From Eopsaltria australis (lineage: Eukaryota; Chordata; Aves; Passeriformes; Petroicidae): a stretch of DNA of 64,000 bases. Where the stretch lies: positions 7,533,925 to 7,597,924 of the forward strand of contig JAVTVJ010000033.1 in the NCBI GenBank assembly GCA_034509425.1, given 5' to 3'. Below the pieces are notes generated by a model, which saw only the letters and a list, made by a program, of their open reading frames with translations, was not told the DNA's origin and ran no database searches. The position numbers were made by a program, and so were the translations under genes. This document shows, in pieces, positions 38,300 through 51,500 of this stretch. Positions within the stretch are counted from its first letter, which is position 1; every line of letters begins with the position of its first letter.

Positions 38300-38810
38300 T
38301 TTCTCAGGATGCAGACAGGGTTCCATTCTAGGCACCATAATTCAAGAAAGACATGGACAGACTGAAGAGGGTCCAAACCAGGGCTGCAAAGGTGATCACA
38401 GGCTGGAGAACATAGCCTACAAGGAAAGGCTGAAGGAATTACATGTTTTCTGTGTGGAGAAGAGAATGTTCAGGGGACCTCATCACAGTATTCCAGTACT
38501 TAAAGAGCGTTTACAAAGAAGAAAGAAATTTCTTCACAAGGAGTCACATGGAGAAGACAAGTGGCAGTGGATACAAGTTGTACTGGGAAAGTTGGCATAA
38601 GAAATAATTTTTTTTCATTGAGAACATTCATTAATTGGAACAACCGCCCCAGGGATGTGGTAGAATCCCCAGTACTAGAGGTTTTCAAGATGAAATCGGA
38701 CAGGGTGCTAGATAATCTCATCTAGGCTCTCTTTCCTACAAAAGGCAGGACCAGATAATCTGTGGATGTCCCATCCAACCTGGGCTATTCTATGATTTAA
38801 TGAATCCATT
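38300..38810 (+). mobile_element. CR1 LINE 3' fragment
   Basis: Sense CR1 running from 'agggctgcaaaggtgatcac' and 'acaaggaaaggctgaagga' through 'ggaacaaccgccccagggat' to 'cccatccaacctgggctatt' and a worn tail 'ctatgattt'. About 500 bp, with small insertions. Confidence 0.9.
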
Positions 38811-39379
38811 ATTGTCTTCCCAGCCTATGTATTTAGCTATTATATCTGTAACTCTGGAAATAGCCTATTAATAAAACCCAAAAAAAACCCTAGTAAACAT
38901 GTTTGTTATATTCCTGCAAAGCAACTGATTTGCAATAAGGTTTTTTTTGGTGTGAAAATGCATGCAGGATTTATCTAAATGAATGTTTACAGTTTCACCA
39001 AGAAAGTAAGTAGAAATTATTACCCTGTCATCAGAATCCCAATGGGGCTTAAAGTCATGATCCTGTGTTAATTGTTCAGCATCTTTCCTGAGGTAATGCT
39101 TAAAGCTGGGCAGGCTACTACAGCTGAGACTTTGCACTACTGTGAGGAGGGGAAAGATTATTTCTCATGTCTTGCAGATTAGAACTTTTAAACAAAAAAA
39201 TGCCAATGTTGTTTGTTTTTATTGCTGCAACATGACATTGTTGACTCTTACTCAGCTTGTGATCCTCTGTTGCCCCTGAATCATGTTCAGCAAAAGTACA
39301 AACAAGCTGGATGAGGCACATCCTGTATTTGTGCAATTTAGTATGTCTACTGAAAGTAATGCCCCACACTTGTGTCTGT
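38811..39379. other. Intergenic sequence, nothing recognised
   Basis: Spacer between the CR1 copy at 38.3 kb and the CR1 mosaic. No gene identified. Confidence 0.6.
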
Positions 39380-39640
39380 TCAATAGCATCCTGTTTTTCT
39401 CAAACCGTTCCTACAGTTTGTCAGGATCATTTTGAATTCTAATCTTGTCCTCCAATGTACACAGTTGCTTCCAGGCTAGTATTGTTTGCAGATTTAATAA
39501 GCACACACTGCATTCCATCATCCAGATCATTAATGACGTTATTATATAGTATCAAACCTTGGTCAACCCTGCAGAAGCCCACATGGCACCATTTTCTGTG
39601 TGAGCAGTGAGACATCAATATCTATTCTTCATTATAGAGA
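39380..39640 (-). mobile_element. Old CR1 fragment: reverse-transcriptase core (mosaic piece A)
   Basis: The minus strand encodes INDLDDGMQCVLIKSANNTS at about 39,480-39,540. This aligns with the CR1 segment holding the FADD catalytic box, here degraded to SANN, so both catalytic aspartates are asparagines. Dead copy of an older CR1 subfamily. Confidence 0.75.
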
Positions 39641-39950
39641 ACAGTATTTACAGGTTTATTATAACCTTATAATAAAAATTGCATACAGACCATTATTCCA
39701 GGTCTTGTTTTCAAAATATATTCCAAGACATTCCTAGAATCTGAGCTGACAATATGGTGCATGACATAGATTTAGGCTGTCAGAGTCCCTGGAAGTTGAC
39801 CTGATCTAAATCTTCCTTCTCTGACCTCTCCAACCCTCAACACTGTGAGTAACTTACGTTGCTGAAGAATTTTTAGCCAGTCAAGTTTTATATGTTTTCA
39901 GAGTTGAAGTTTCTCTGGGAGTCTTCTTCCAGTGTTAGGCCATACTCATG
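39641..39950. other. Spacer within the CR1 mosaic
   Basis: Degraded sequence between mosaic pieces A and B. Part may be worn CR1, but I cannot align it with confidence. Confidence 0.4.
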
Positions 39951-40560
39951 GTGACTTTTTTCTCCTTGTACTTATCAGGAATTTACTCTTCAGCAATTTT
40001 TGTTCATTGTCTCTCCTATTTTCACTGTGTATATCCAAGCAGCCTGGCTCCATCTACTCTGTTTCCACCTACTGCATAGTTGAAGACAGCAATTAGCTGT
40101 CACCCTGCCTTCTTTTATTACAAATGAATAAACCCAGTGCTCTCAACCTCTATTTGTATGTCATGTGCTCTCATTTCCTGACTATCTTGATGGACTCTGA
40201 TGGACTCTGCCAGTTTGTCAATGTGTTTGTTATACTGTGGACACCCAAACTTTGCACAACTTTCCAAATGCAGTCTTGCAAGTGCCAAGGAGAGGAGAAT
40301 AAGCACTTCAGCTAATCTGCTGGTTATGTTCTTACTAATGCAACCCTGTGTGTGTTTAAGCTTGCATTGCTGCAGAACTGCACTGCTTATTCACACTCAT
40401 CATCCTAAATCTAGGTTCCTTTCTACAGATAGGCATTCTAGATAATCAGCCTGTGCCATTACAATGTTATATCCCAGATGCAGGATTTTGAATCAGCCTT
40501 TGCTGAATTTCATTATATGCTGCCAGGTTCCTGAGCACATTCCCCCCTTCTAGTAATTTA
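39951..40560 (-). mobile_element. Old CR1 fragment: 3' part (mosaic piece B)
   Basis: Antisense CR1 3' region: 'cattgtctctcctattttca', 'cccagtgctctcaacctcta', 'ttgtatgtcatgtgctctca', 'tggacacccaaactttgcac', 'gaatcagcctttgctgaatt'. Strongly diverged. A 10-bp tandem duplication (tggactctga) sits at 40,191-40,209. Confidence 0.8.
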
Positions 40561-41740
40561 GTTGGCTGAGCTAAGGAGTGTAGCTGGCTCAGTCCAAGAT
40601 CGGCTCCCTCATTGTAAGAGCTGTTGCAAAGCAAGACAGAAATGAGGGCATGCCCCTCCATTCCCTTGGGAACTGCTTTTTAGCAGAGGGTGTATTGCTG
40701 TGCCCTGCCTGTGCTGCATTGCTGCTGTGTAGCATCTACATCTGTGCCTGATCTTGTACCTTCTTAATCCTGACCTTGGCCCCGAATCTCTGGATTGTCT
40801 TTGGGCTTATCTAACATGGCATCGGGCCTGCCTTGTGAGAGCAGACTTTGAGCTACATCTGTTCACTCTGTTCAGACCTGATCCTGATCCAGATTTAATG
40901 ACTCAGCCTTCTGGATCCTTGTTTGTGAGGTCTGCCCCTGCCTGCCTTGCTGCCAGTTAGTTTTCCCTTGCTGGACAGCCAGCTCCTGCTGCTTCCTGCT
41001 CTACCTTGTCAGCAAGTGTCCCTGCCTCTTGAGGTCACTCCAAATGGAAGCCCTACCTTCCACCTTATCTACTGTTCCTCTTGGTGCCATCATTCACAAA
41101 ACTGAAAGCGAACTCCATCCTGTCATTCTAGTCTGTAATAAAGACAGCAGTAGTATCAGTGTGAAGGCCCTGAGAAAATCCTCCCTCCTGGAGGTCTGGG
41201 TCCCTGGGCTCAGGATCAGCTTAGGGATAGTACAGTGGAGGGCCATTCCACTTCCTTTGATGTCCTTGGACAGAGTGGTCCCAGACAGCTCTGAAACAAG
41301 ACCTCAGAAAAGGCTGACTCCCTTCTCTTGAGAGTTGCTCAAAGCTTCAGCTCAACTGTTTGGCTCTCACCTGAGCTACAGCTCCCACTGCATTGCATCC
41401 ATACCCATGCCTGATCATGAGCCCTAATGGTTCAAATTTGGACTCTGATCTGTGCACTGTACTCCTGGCTTGACCTGTTCCTCTTCAATACAGACTTGCC
41501 TTGTGATCATTGCACAATGTCTGATACTGGATACCACAGCCAGACCCAACTTGCCTCATTTAGGTGTTTGTTGGCTGGTTGTCCAGGCTCCTACCCTGCT
41601 GCCTGTGCTATAGTACTCTTCTCCCAGCTCCCCCTTACTTCTGGAACAGTGGATTTTCACTGCTTTCTTACAATCAGCCTAGGTATCTGCCCATCCTTCA
41701 GGATTGCACAACTGCCAGCTGGACTTTGAGGTGCTGACCA
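40561..41740. other. Unclassified GC-richer segment within the CR1 mosaic
   Basis: About 1.2 kb, rich in C and T on the plus strand and visibly more GC-rich than the intergenic flanks, sitting between CR1 pieces. It has recurring CTG/CCT-type words ('cctgatcctgatcc', 'gcctgccttgc') but no open frame longer than about 100 codons and no domain I recognise. Most likely an unrecognised repeat (for example an LTR) inserted in the old CR1. Confidence 0.4.
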
Positions 41741-43300
41741 CAGCCAGCTCTGCATGCACTTTGTAGTCCAGCCATCCAGTACCTGTGTTTCCTCTCTACG
41801 AAGCTACTATGGGACATTATGTCAAAAGTTTTTCTAAAACTAAGTTGAACATCATTCAGTGTTCTCCCCTTACCCACAGAAGGCAATCAGATTAGTCAGA
41901 TGTCTTGTGTTGAAAAACCACACTGACTGTTCCTAAACATGCTGATCTCCTTCATGTGCCAGAAATTATTTCCAGGAGGACTTGTTCTGCAATTTTCCTG
42001 GGGACTGGTGTGAGGCTGACTAGCCTATTTTTCCTTCTTTCTCAACCTTCCTGAAGATTATTGTGATATTTGCATTTTTCCAGTCGTCAGGAATTTTTCC
42101 CTGATCATCAAGACCAAAGATTTTACAGAGCAGCCCTGTAGTGAGAGTGGCCAGCTTCCTCAGCAGTACTGAATGCATGTGTATGCCCATCTTGTTTAAA
42201 TTATCTTCAACTCACTCTTCCTCTAGCATGGGTAGCAGTTGACTGCCACGAACTCTGCAACTGGGCTCAGGGTCCTGGGAGGGATCAGGGACTGGGAGCA
42301 CACGTTGCCAATAAAGCCCAAGACAAAGAAAGCACTGAGTACTTAGGCATTTTCTATATCCTTTGTATTTTGCCCTGAAGTTATTCAGCAATGAGTCCAC
42401 ATATTACTTACTCTTGCTTTTGTTTTACCTTTAAAAGCTCTTGTCACCCCTCAGGTCCTTTGCCAATTTGAATCCCTATCGAGCTTTTGCTTTCTCAGTT
42501 TCTTCCCTGCAGCAGTATCTCTGTAATCCTCTTGTATAACTTGTCCTCACTCCACGTACCTTGTCTTTACTTCCACCCTTCTGTATTCTGGCTATTTTGT
42601 ATTTGAGATCCATCAGGAGTTCCCCATTAACTCAGACTGACGTTCTACTGTATCTGCTTAAGTTTTAGAACACCATAATGAAGCTGTTCTTGCATTTTAA
42701 GGAAGATGTCTTTGAAGATCAGTCAGCTTTTCTAGTCTCTTTTTGTTCTTCAGAACAGCCTCTGATGAAATCCTGCCAAGCAAATCCCTGAACAGGTCAA
42801 AATATGCTCTGAGATCAAAGGTCTTTATGCTGATTCTTGCCTTCATTGATTCTCTCAGGATCTTGAATTCCCATCACCACATGGTCTCTGCAGCCCAAGT
42901 TACAATTGATATTTATGTCACTGATCAGTTTTTCCTTGTTTGTTAGTAGAAGACTTCTCAGATTACCTCTGTATCTAATCTCATCTATCTCCTGTGTTGA
43001 AAGAATCTCCTCTTGGATTCCAGAAAACTCGTGGACTGCTTACACACCACCATGCTATCCTTGCAGCAGATCTTGAAGTGATTAAAGCCTGCACTCCCAT
43101 CCCCCCCTGCCAAAAACCTGGCCCTGCAATCATGAGGCTTCTTTCTCAAGTCCTATTCTTGTTGAGGCAGTATATAATATATGCTTCTAACTACAGCTTC
43201 TCTATAATCCTGTCTGATGTTCTTGTTCACTGGTGACAGGTGTCCTTCAGTTCCACATGCACAGTAATAGAAAGAACTTCCCTTCTGTTGGTGGAAGTCA
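41741..43300 (-). mobile_element. Old CR1 fragment: end of endonuclease and 5' half of reverse transcriptase (mosaic piece C)
   Basis: Antisense CR1 ORF2. From left to right it has 'gtcaaaagtttttctaaaac', 'cagattagtcagatgtcttg', 'ggactggtgtgaggctgact', 'atttgcatttttccagtcgt', then the more 5' segment 'ctgaacaggtcaaaatatgc', 'tctctcaggatcttgaattc', 'atggtctctgcagcccaagt' and 'ttccttgtttgttagtagaa'. These match the CR1 stretch around the linker between endonuclease and reverse transcriptase. Many frame breaks; right boundary approximate. Confidence 0.8.
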
Positions 43301-45902
43301 TGTGTCTTCCAGCCACCACCAACTCCAATGTAGCTTCTGGGTGACTTCTGACAAATCTTCATGAAGAACTTGTAGACTTCCTTCATTATGCAGTCTTGGC
43401 AGCTTCACCTGGTAGCTCAATGATTTAAGCACAGCACACCTCCTACAGCTGAGGACACCATGGCTTCCAGTGGAGTCTTGGAGAGAAGCAGAAGGCATTC
43501 TCTGCAGCCTGAGACCTGGATGATTAAGGCCCCTTCCACAAGCTTCATCTCTGTCAAGATTTCTGCACCAGCAGCAGTCTGTCTGGCTCCTGCTGGGGAC
43601 CACGTGTTGTGGAATGTCAACATCATCAATGTGCTGACTCTTGCAGACCTGTGCTGTCTCAGAAAAGGACTGCAAGCTCCTTTGTTTTGTTCTCCAAGGT
43701 GAAGTGCTTCACTGACTGCAGAGTTCCTGTTTCCATGCAATTTGTGGTGTTCTGGTCAGTGGCACTCCCTAGGAGTTGGTTAAATAAGAAGCTCAGCACA
43801 AGCCTGTTTCCCTCCCACACACACTAGATTACCTGCCTAGCAGGCAACTTCTAAAATTGTTTTTTGGCTGCTGGCCATGATATCTTCACTGTATGAATGA
43901 TAAGTCATTCTTTGGCAATTACTCCTACATATGGGTGAAGGGAAAAAAACCCCACAACTTTAGGGTGTTTCACTTTTGTCCATAAAACAGGTGTTTTATA
44001 GGAAGAAATTCTGAAAACTTCTCCAGCAGATATATTCCCAACTGAAGTTATTGAATGGATTTGGTTGGTATTGTCAATCTTCCTAGGACAGCAATAAAGA
44101 AGACAGAGAGAGAAAGGGAGTGGGAGGTTGTTAATGAATACTGAGCTTCACTGAAGCTATTTGCAGACTTTCGTAGGGTGACAAATTTGTCTTAATTTTC
44201 ACATTTACATACATTTTTATGATAAAAGTATAAAATACATTTTTACAGAAATATTTTTATAAATGCACAAGTTTTTCTGTGGGAAAGACTATGAATAACC
44301 CTTATTTACCAAGATACCTGGTGAATTAGGGAAAGTCCCCAGGAAAACCATTCCTTCCAAAATGTGCCTCATAAGAGCTGTAAAAGTTATTGCAAGATTT
44401 TCTAATGTATCATTTGAAAATTAGTAGGTGATCAAGCAATTACACTGTTATAACATGCAGGCACAAGGGAGCAGCTGTAATTGCATAGGAAAACCTAACT
44501 TTGGCATTTCTGGGCTGTAAGTTTGTCCATTCCACACCTTTTTTATTTTCACTGGGTAAATAGAAGTTAGTTTTTAAGAATGCACTAATAGAACACATTT
44601 TACATAGACATTAATCAACTTCCATTTATTTTCATTTTTTTCTTACACTGAAATAATTTGAATCTCTTCCTGTTTATAGAAATATGATGTAGTATAGCAT
44701 CAGGCTATTTTCTCTACAGGTTCTATAGACCTGGTGAGTAATAACTAAATTACAGTGTTTGAACAGTACTTATATTATATTTGATCGGAGCTGTCAGTCT
44801 CACTGTGCCATGTACACTTTGCATCCCAAAGGTTTGCATGTTTAAAAAGAAAAGGCTCATCAAGACTCACAGCTTTCACTTATTTCCTTGGATACCCATT
44901 GTGTTTTTATTAATGTCTGCACAGTTCAATTGCTTGCAGTTTCCAACTTCAGGTAGACACATCAATGCTGTATTTAATTTCTTTATAGATAGCTTGCAAG
45001 GTGTTTGGGTTTGACGTAGATGTGAAGAAAGCAGGACAGTCTTGACTTTACCTTCAGTGTTGGGTATAGATAAAGTTTACATAGATAATTTCTTCTTTCA
45101 TGGAGTTTTTCTCCACTGTTTAACAGAAGAGCCCAACAGATCTTACTACAGTATGATGTTTTTGCTTTAATTTCTTTTTTAATATTTAAATATTCTTCAT
45201 ATTTTCCCTAATCTTGACAGCTTTCTGTGCACCCACAACTATCTGTAAGAGCTGTTATCTTGATAAGTGGGCTGGACTGGCTCACCTGTACCTTTATATT
45301 TTATGAAGAGGCAAGCAAAATAATAAGTAAAATATCTTCCTCATACCTTCTTTTTCCCAAAATTTTGTCTTTTTTTTTTTTCTTAAAATGCTTTAAATGT
45401 TTAGATATTCTCTGTTCCCTACTTACTACAGAGTATTGTGCTTGCTTATATTCTGGGGAGGTTCATTTGGAGTTATTCTTAACCTCTTGAAGTTTTATTC
45501 AGCTCAGCCTAAGGCTTTCTTTTCAGATATGGTTAGTTCAGTTTGTGAATAGTTTGTGCTATTGACTGGACTTTCAATATTTTATTTAAAAACAAATGAA
45601 GAGACATTACTTTATAAATTTCTGGCTAAATGTTTCTTTAGAAAACTGTTAAAATCCTATTGTGCCTTGCTGGTGATCCAAGACACTGATAAATATTTCT
45701 GTTTGCTCTGCCTTCTGCTCTCAGATAGGTGCCCTCCCACAATATAATTTTGTTTCAGCATCCATTTGCATTCTCAGCACAAATACTTTGTGGAGGGAGA
45801 GACACTTCTATCTAGTTTTCTTTTTCCCCCCCTGTGTTTTCATAGAAATGGTCTGGTTGGCTGGCCAGACTTTGTGTTATTCTCTGCCTGATATTAAGCC
45901 TA
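43301..45902. other. Intergenic sequence, possibly more CR1 at the left
   Basis: 43,301-43,840 is GC-richer than what follows and could be the worn 5' end of the CR1 mosaic or another repeat; I cannot align it. From 43,860 rightwards it is AT-rich with nothing recognised. Confidence 0.5.
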
Positions 45903-45952
45903 GTGATTACAGCAGTGTGGTTTGGCTCTGTGATTACAGCAGTGGGCTCTGT
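45903..45952. repeat. Short tandem duplication, about 27-bp period
   Basis: gtgattacagcagtg occurs at 45,903-45,917 and 45,930-45,944. Each copy is followed by ggctctgt, with extra bases between in the first copy. Confidence 0.8.
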
Positions 45953-48900
45953 CTCTCTGTAAAGATGTCTCCTAACAAAGTCTGCCTTGAAAGATATAAA
46001 TGAGCTACTGCTTTTTCTCTGGGTTTTGTTTTTTTTTTTGAGGCAACTACTCCTGTATATATTTTCCTCCAGCAGCAGCAAGTGTTCTCATATCCTGGAT
46101 GAAGAACAGCCTAGAGCTGACCAATGAAACAGACTAAGAGGGTGTGATTGAATAAGGATGTAAATCAGGACTGCACAGTAAGCATCTCCGTGAAGTTCAC
46201 CATGAAGTTCTCCTCAGCAGCTTCGGGGCTCTGCCTTCCTTGGGACTTTCTTATCTTTCAACTGGAAAGCTGATTTCTTTTGTTTTATGACTTTCCATCA
46301 ATTTTGCACTTCTTTCTCCTTAAAGGTCCGACTGTCCCACTACATTATCATTCCAGCCTGGTGGCTGGGGCAGTATCCTTGCAACTGGCAACCAAGGGTT
46401 CAAAACCACCCAGATTAAGAGATTACACATACTGTTAAGTAGATTACCAGGAGAAAACTGAGTAGTGCCAACACAACTGTCTGCACAGGATATAAAAAGC
46501 AGTTTCCACTGTATCCTCTTTGGTCTCTGATGTAAAATGAGCTCAGTCTTACCTGTTAGTGACAGATGCATCGGTGTACCACCTCATATATTCAACTCAA
46601 TTAGGTGTTTCGCTGGTGGTATCTTGTGTAAGGTTGACTTCTATAAGATTCAATATGAAGTTTAGATGTGCAGCAGCTGAAGCTGAAATGTCAACCTCAG
46701 AACCAGAGAGTGGTCCCTGCTTCATTTATTAAGGGTGTATAAAATAGATACAGCTGCCATACAGTATCCTGTAGAGAGTACAAATAACCTCTGTTCCTTA
46801 AGACAAAAGAAGTGCAGTTGAAAATATTACGCAGTCTCACAATATAGAAACTTGACAAATTTAGAAGCCCCAGATAATTATTATCCCAGATAATCCAAAT
46901 ATTGCAGCTTTTAAAAAAATTTGCTTTGAAAATAATTTTCATGATGTGATTTTACAACATGAAATTAGTATTTCTGTCTTCTCTTTTAATCCTTTGGACT
47001 GGTCCTCTGCTTTCTAACTGTCCCATCCTTATACTGTATAATAAATTTAATTTTTACTGGCAGTGGTGTGGATGCTCTACACCAAGAGGTAGAACACTAC
47101 CTTTCACTCTGTAATAGGTCAAGGTCTATTTATCAAGGTTACTTCAGGGACAAAATTTCTACTTGCTCTTCTCATGCTATAAACTGGGTTCCTGGTTTAG
47201 TAGATTCTCAGTACCTGTTCTGTTTTTCACTTTTTCTTGAAGATTTCTTTGTTTATGAGTTATTTAATAGAAAGTAAAATAATTCCTAAACTCATATTGG
47301 CTCCTTATAAACAGGTTTCTTTGAAAGCATTCAATTTAGGTTCTCCACTGAATTTATTTACTCTCAAATTAATGTATCCCCCTTGTACTTTCCCTAGACC
47401 TTCTTCTCCAGCCAACGCACACATTTGCATTCTGGATGTGTTTATACTGATTTTTTTATTCCTGGAGAGGTCTGGAATAGGCCAACAATTCCATTTCTAC
47501 TGAAATGTTGTTAACATTTTCATAAAAGTGGGTACTTTCAAAGAGGCTGACTGGGTTGCGATTGCAAATGGACATAACTCATTTTAATAATGAAGAATAT
47601 CTAGAATGGGTGCCAATTTCTATGGACTGAACTCACATAATGTCTGCTGTTGAGTTCAATCTGTAGTTTGATACCACATTGTGCTACTGTGTAATACTTT
47701 ACTTAGATACAAAAGGTTTGATGGATAGCTCTTTCTGTAGATATTGCAGTAGGCTTCTTATTTATTTCCAAAAATAAGGCACTTCTGTGCAACTCACCAA
47801 GTTTCTACCATGTAAAAAAAGAAGGAATGCTGTTCATATTATTGTAGCTAAGCTTCTCAAGAATGTGTTCTGTCTTGACAAATTTGGATTCCTGACTATA
47901 AGGTGTCTTTATTACTGAGCAAAATGGGAAGCTCATAAAGTTGTCATGCCTTTTACTAGTTTATTAGGGAAGAATTACATTTCTCATACCTGGGATACAG
48001 ACACACAAGAAAATGGAATCTTTGTAAATCCTGCATCCCACAGAGCTGGTTACCACAAGGTGAGCAATTACTTGCCGTTCCAAGCATTACTAGGTGTATC
48101 TAAATAGATAGTATTCTCTGTATAGCTATCAGAAACAAATTTAAGGAGAGTTTTTCAAGTATTGCATATGCTTGAGACACGTCTTTGTGATAGTGCTTTA
48201 CGTGATTTACTTGTCTAGGTACAACCCAACTGAGGAAAGAACTTAAAGAAAAACATAAAAATCCATCATATGTAATAATTTTCATCAGAATATGAAAAGG
48301 TCTTCGTTGCCATCGAAGTACTAAATATTCTTCCTGGAATAAAAATAACTGTATTCATTTTCAGCTTCTGTTTGGCTTGTACATATTTATTCCTGTGAAT
48401 TTTTTTTTCAGCTTTATGGCTCTAGTTTATCACATAATCCAAATGTTAATGTGATTTGCACAAATGTGTCTCATTTTGTGGCTTTTATACACCTTGCAAG
48501 TTTCACATGCTTTACTAATGTCTGTTGTATTTATAAAAAGAATCTTTTATAAATGTGATTCTCAACCACTCAAACTGTTCATATGGCTACATTATATTTT
48601 ACTATTCACCCTTTCTTTCCCTCTTGTTTTCAGTGTTCATAGTGTCTGATTATAATTTTTGTTCTTTGACCAGATTTTAGGATAGCCAGGAAGATATTAT
48701 TATTTTCATTTCTTTGAATAATTTAGATGCAATAGAAGCCCAATTTAAACTACAGATTATTAGTACTTCGAAATAGCTAATACCAGTTTTTAAACACTTA
48801 TTTTTAGTCAAACTGTAACACAAATGATGCACTGACACAATGAGACAAGTAGTCCTATGGGAAAAGAGGATTTCTTATCACATTTCTGATGCCTGCCATG

Positions 48901-51229
48901 GGAATGCCACCCTTAATGAATCCAGAAGAACACAGAAGAAGAAAGACTTGTTTATGTGACTGAGAATTCCTGCTATATTATCACTGTACTTTTCTTATAT
49001 TAAAATTGAAAGTATAGAGGAAAATTAAAATATATGAACCCATGCTTTTAGATTTTATGTTGGAAATTGTGCAGTAAAGAATCAGTACAGCCTCATCCTA
49101 ATGGAAACTGAGTGGTTGTGCTGTGCAGCTTGTCACCTAAATATTCTTATTAATCACTAGTAGTGATGCTGCAACTCTTTGTAAGATAAAAGGCTACACA
49201 AGTGTTAGGGTAATACAAACCTTGGAAGGTTTTCTTCTTCTGTAATCCATCTTTAAAAAGCAAATAAAGCCTCATAAAAATGTTAAAAAAGTATCATTCT
49301 ACTCTCTACCCCTCCCCAACCTTTACCTCTCTTCCATTAAGAGCTAGATTCGTAATTCATTGAAGTTTTCATTTCAATGGGTTGCCACTGAAATCAAGGT
49401 CGTAACATGTATTGCTTTGGAGTAGAAGCTGGACCAAGAGATTTTCTTCAGTTTTCTGATACTACAGATCTAATTCAGTGTTAAAGTATCTTGAGGTGTT
49501 TGCAGTGTAAATATTAAACATTGATCACCTGCTGATATAATTTATGAGCATACACATATTCCGAGACAGTGCCTTGAACTTAGGCAGCACACTGACACAA
49601 AAAAGAAGAGTGGGATTGAAAATTCATTAACATTTCTGTGAGCGACACTGGAGTGGAAATTCTCAGGCCAGATCATTCATGACAGGAAGAAAATTCCATT
49701 ATCAACAGCTGCAGCACAAGGAGCAATACAAAATTTCACCTCTTCCCTTTGCAAACTCCAGAAATATATCTTGCTTCCTTTTCTATGTTGATACTACTGT
49801 GATAATTTTTAACAAAGTGGAAAATCTGTGGGTGACACTGGCTGATTTCTTTTCGTCGGATACTATACTAAATAAGTAATGAATGCATTTATTTAGTGAA
49901 TCATTAAGCTACTTCAGCACATGTAGCAGAGTGTAAATGTTTCAGTGACAAAACCAGCAAGCTAGGAATTGCTTATAAAGAAAACTCAACATATTTGAAA
50001 TATTTATTCATGAGCTAAGACTTTTTTAAAAGCTACTTGTTATTTATTCCACCAAGAATAAATATTAATTTCATCCAAAAAAATTCTCCAAAATATTAGA
50101 TTTAGAAAAAAAATTGCAGAAACAAATGACGAATTTCCCACTAAGTGAAAACAGAAAAACAAGAAAATTAGTTAACCCAAAATTCTCATCCAAAAGATAC
50201 GAGTCTTCAAGTGTTATCCCATAATTATGTACGTGGAGCATACCTGGCAATGCTTAAATCTTTGGTTCTAACTTCCTAAATGTATATTTGAAAATTACTG
50301 ATTGCTAGCTATAATAAGCTTCTCACAAGTTTATTATCTATACATAAGATGTAAAAAAATCAGAAGACATTAATGATATGTCATTTTTTTCTTAATAGAG
50401 CTTCAAATATTTTACACATAAAAGCTTCCAGGGTTATCTTGTGTACAGAAAAGAGATGGGATCTGTCTGATCAGACGTTTGGTGTCTAAATCTTATTAAG
50501 TCTGATACATTTATTTGGCTCTCAGTGCTGCCTGAAATAGGTCCTAGCTTTACTGTATGTTTTACCTTCCACATTGTACAATAGGACGTCTGTTTGTGGG
50601 CCACTTATGACTGTTTTTAAGCTGAAACTGCTGTTGAAATCAACATTCACTAAATGGTGAATTGTCTCAAAGGAGATTACCGTCATCCTGTTTCTGTAGT
50701 TAGCAAGAACACCCGTTTGTTGGTTCTGGGTTAGAGTTATGGCTTGTTTATTGCAGGTGGCTGTATCATGGGTTGTGAAACTGTCCAAGTGTGCTGGTGT
50801 TCTGCTTCACCTCCCAGCTTAGTCCGAGTGAGAGGTGTATATTTCTGGCTGTTCTTAGCTGCACTTTCCTTTCTTTTTATTCTACATTCCTGATCCTGTG
50901 ATGAGATTGTTCAAATTATCATGGCTACATTTTTATACAGTTAAACTTTAGATGCCTGAGCAAAGTTAGATCACTCTCAGTTTCTGAGAACACCTGCCTA
51001 AGAACCCCATCTCTATTACATAGTTAGATGTCTTCTTATGATGGTGTGTGAGTGATACAAGTTGCCTCCCTTCAATTTCCAGTTACCGTGCACACAGTTG
51101 GGAAATGTTAATTGCTGGAGCCTTAGTTTGTGCTTGTGTCTTTGTGCCTAGGGTCAGAGTTTAAGGAGAAGAGGAAATAACAGTAGTGGAAAAGAATTGA
51201 TCCTTAGACATCTTGACTCATCTGTGGGA
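45953..51229. other. Intergenic sequence, nothing recognised
   Basis: About 5 kb of AT-rich sequence without an identifiable gene, RNA gene or repeat. Open frames are short and unlike known proteins. Confidence 0.6.
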
Positions 51230-51500
51230 CAAAACAGGACACCTTCAAGGATGCAGAGGGTGCTCATAGAGATTGGAGCAGGGAGGCTCCTGATGTCTGG
51301 AGAACAGAAAATGTACTGTACTCAAAAGTAGAAAGAAGAACAATACAGCAAACTTCAGTCTATTCCCTAAGAAAATCATTATACAAGTCTGCTTGAAAGC
51401 CACTTCTGGGTGCACAGAGAAAAATGAAGTGATTCATAACAGTCAGCATGGATTTGCTGTGGGCAAATCCCTGAACAACTTGCTCTGAATTCACTGTTGA
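51230..51500 (+). mobile_element. CR1-like LINE fragment, reverse-transcriptase start
   Basis: The plus strand 51,438-51,482 encodes NSQHGFAVGKSLNNL, which resembles the conserved reverse-transcriptase block NQHGF..GKS..TNL of CR1-type elements. Flanks are weakly similar and full of breaks. L2 is a possible alternative. Confidence 0.6.

Noticed and set aside
40754..41729. Three plus-strand frames of 68-100 codons in the GC-richer block
   Set aside because: No domain, no shared frame and no splice signals linking them; more likely a repeat.
43405..43440. tRNA-like words (ggtagctcaatgatt)
   Set aside because: No cloverleaf arms or T-loop sequence follow; not a tRNA gene.
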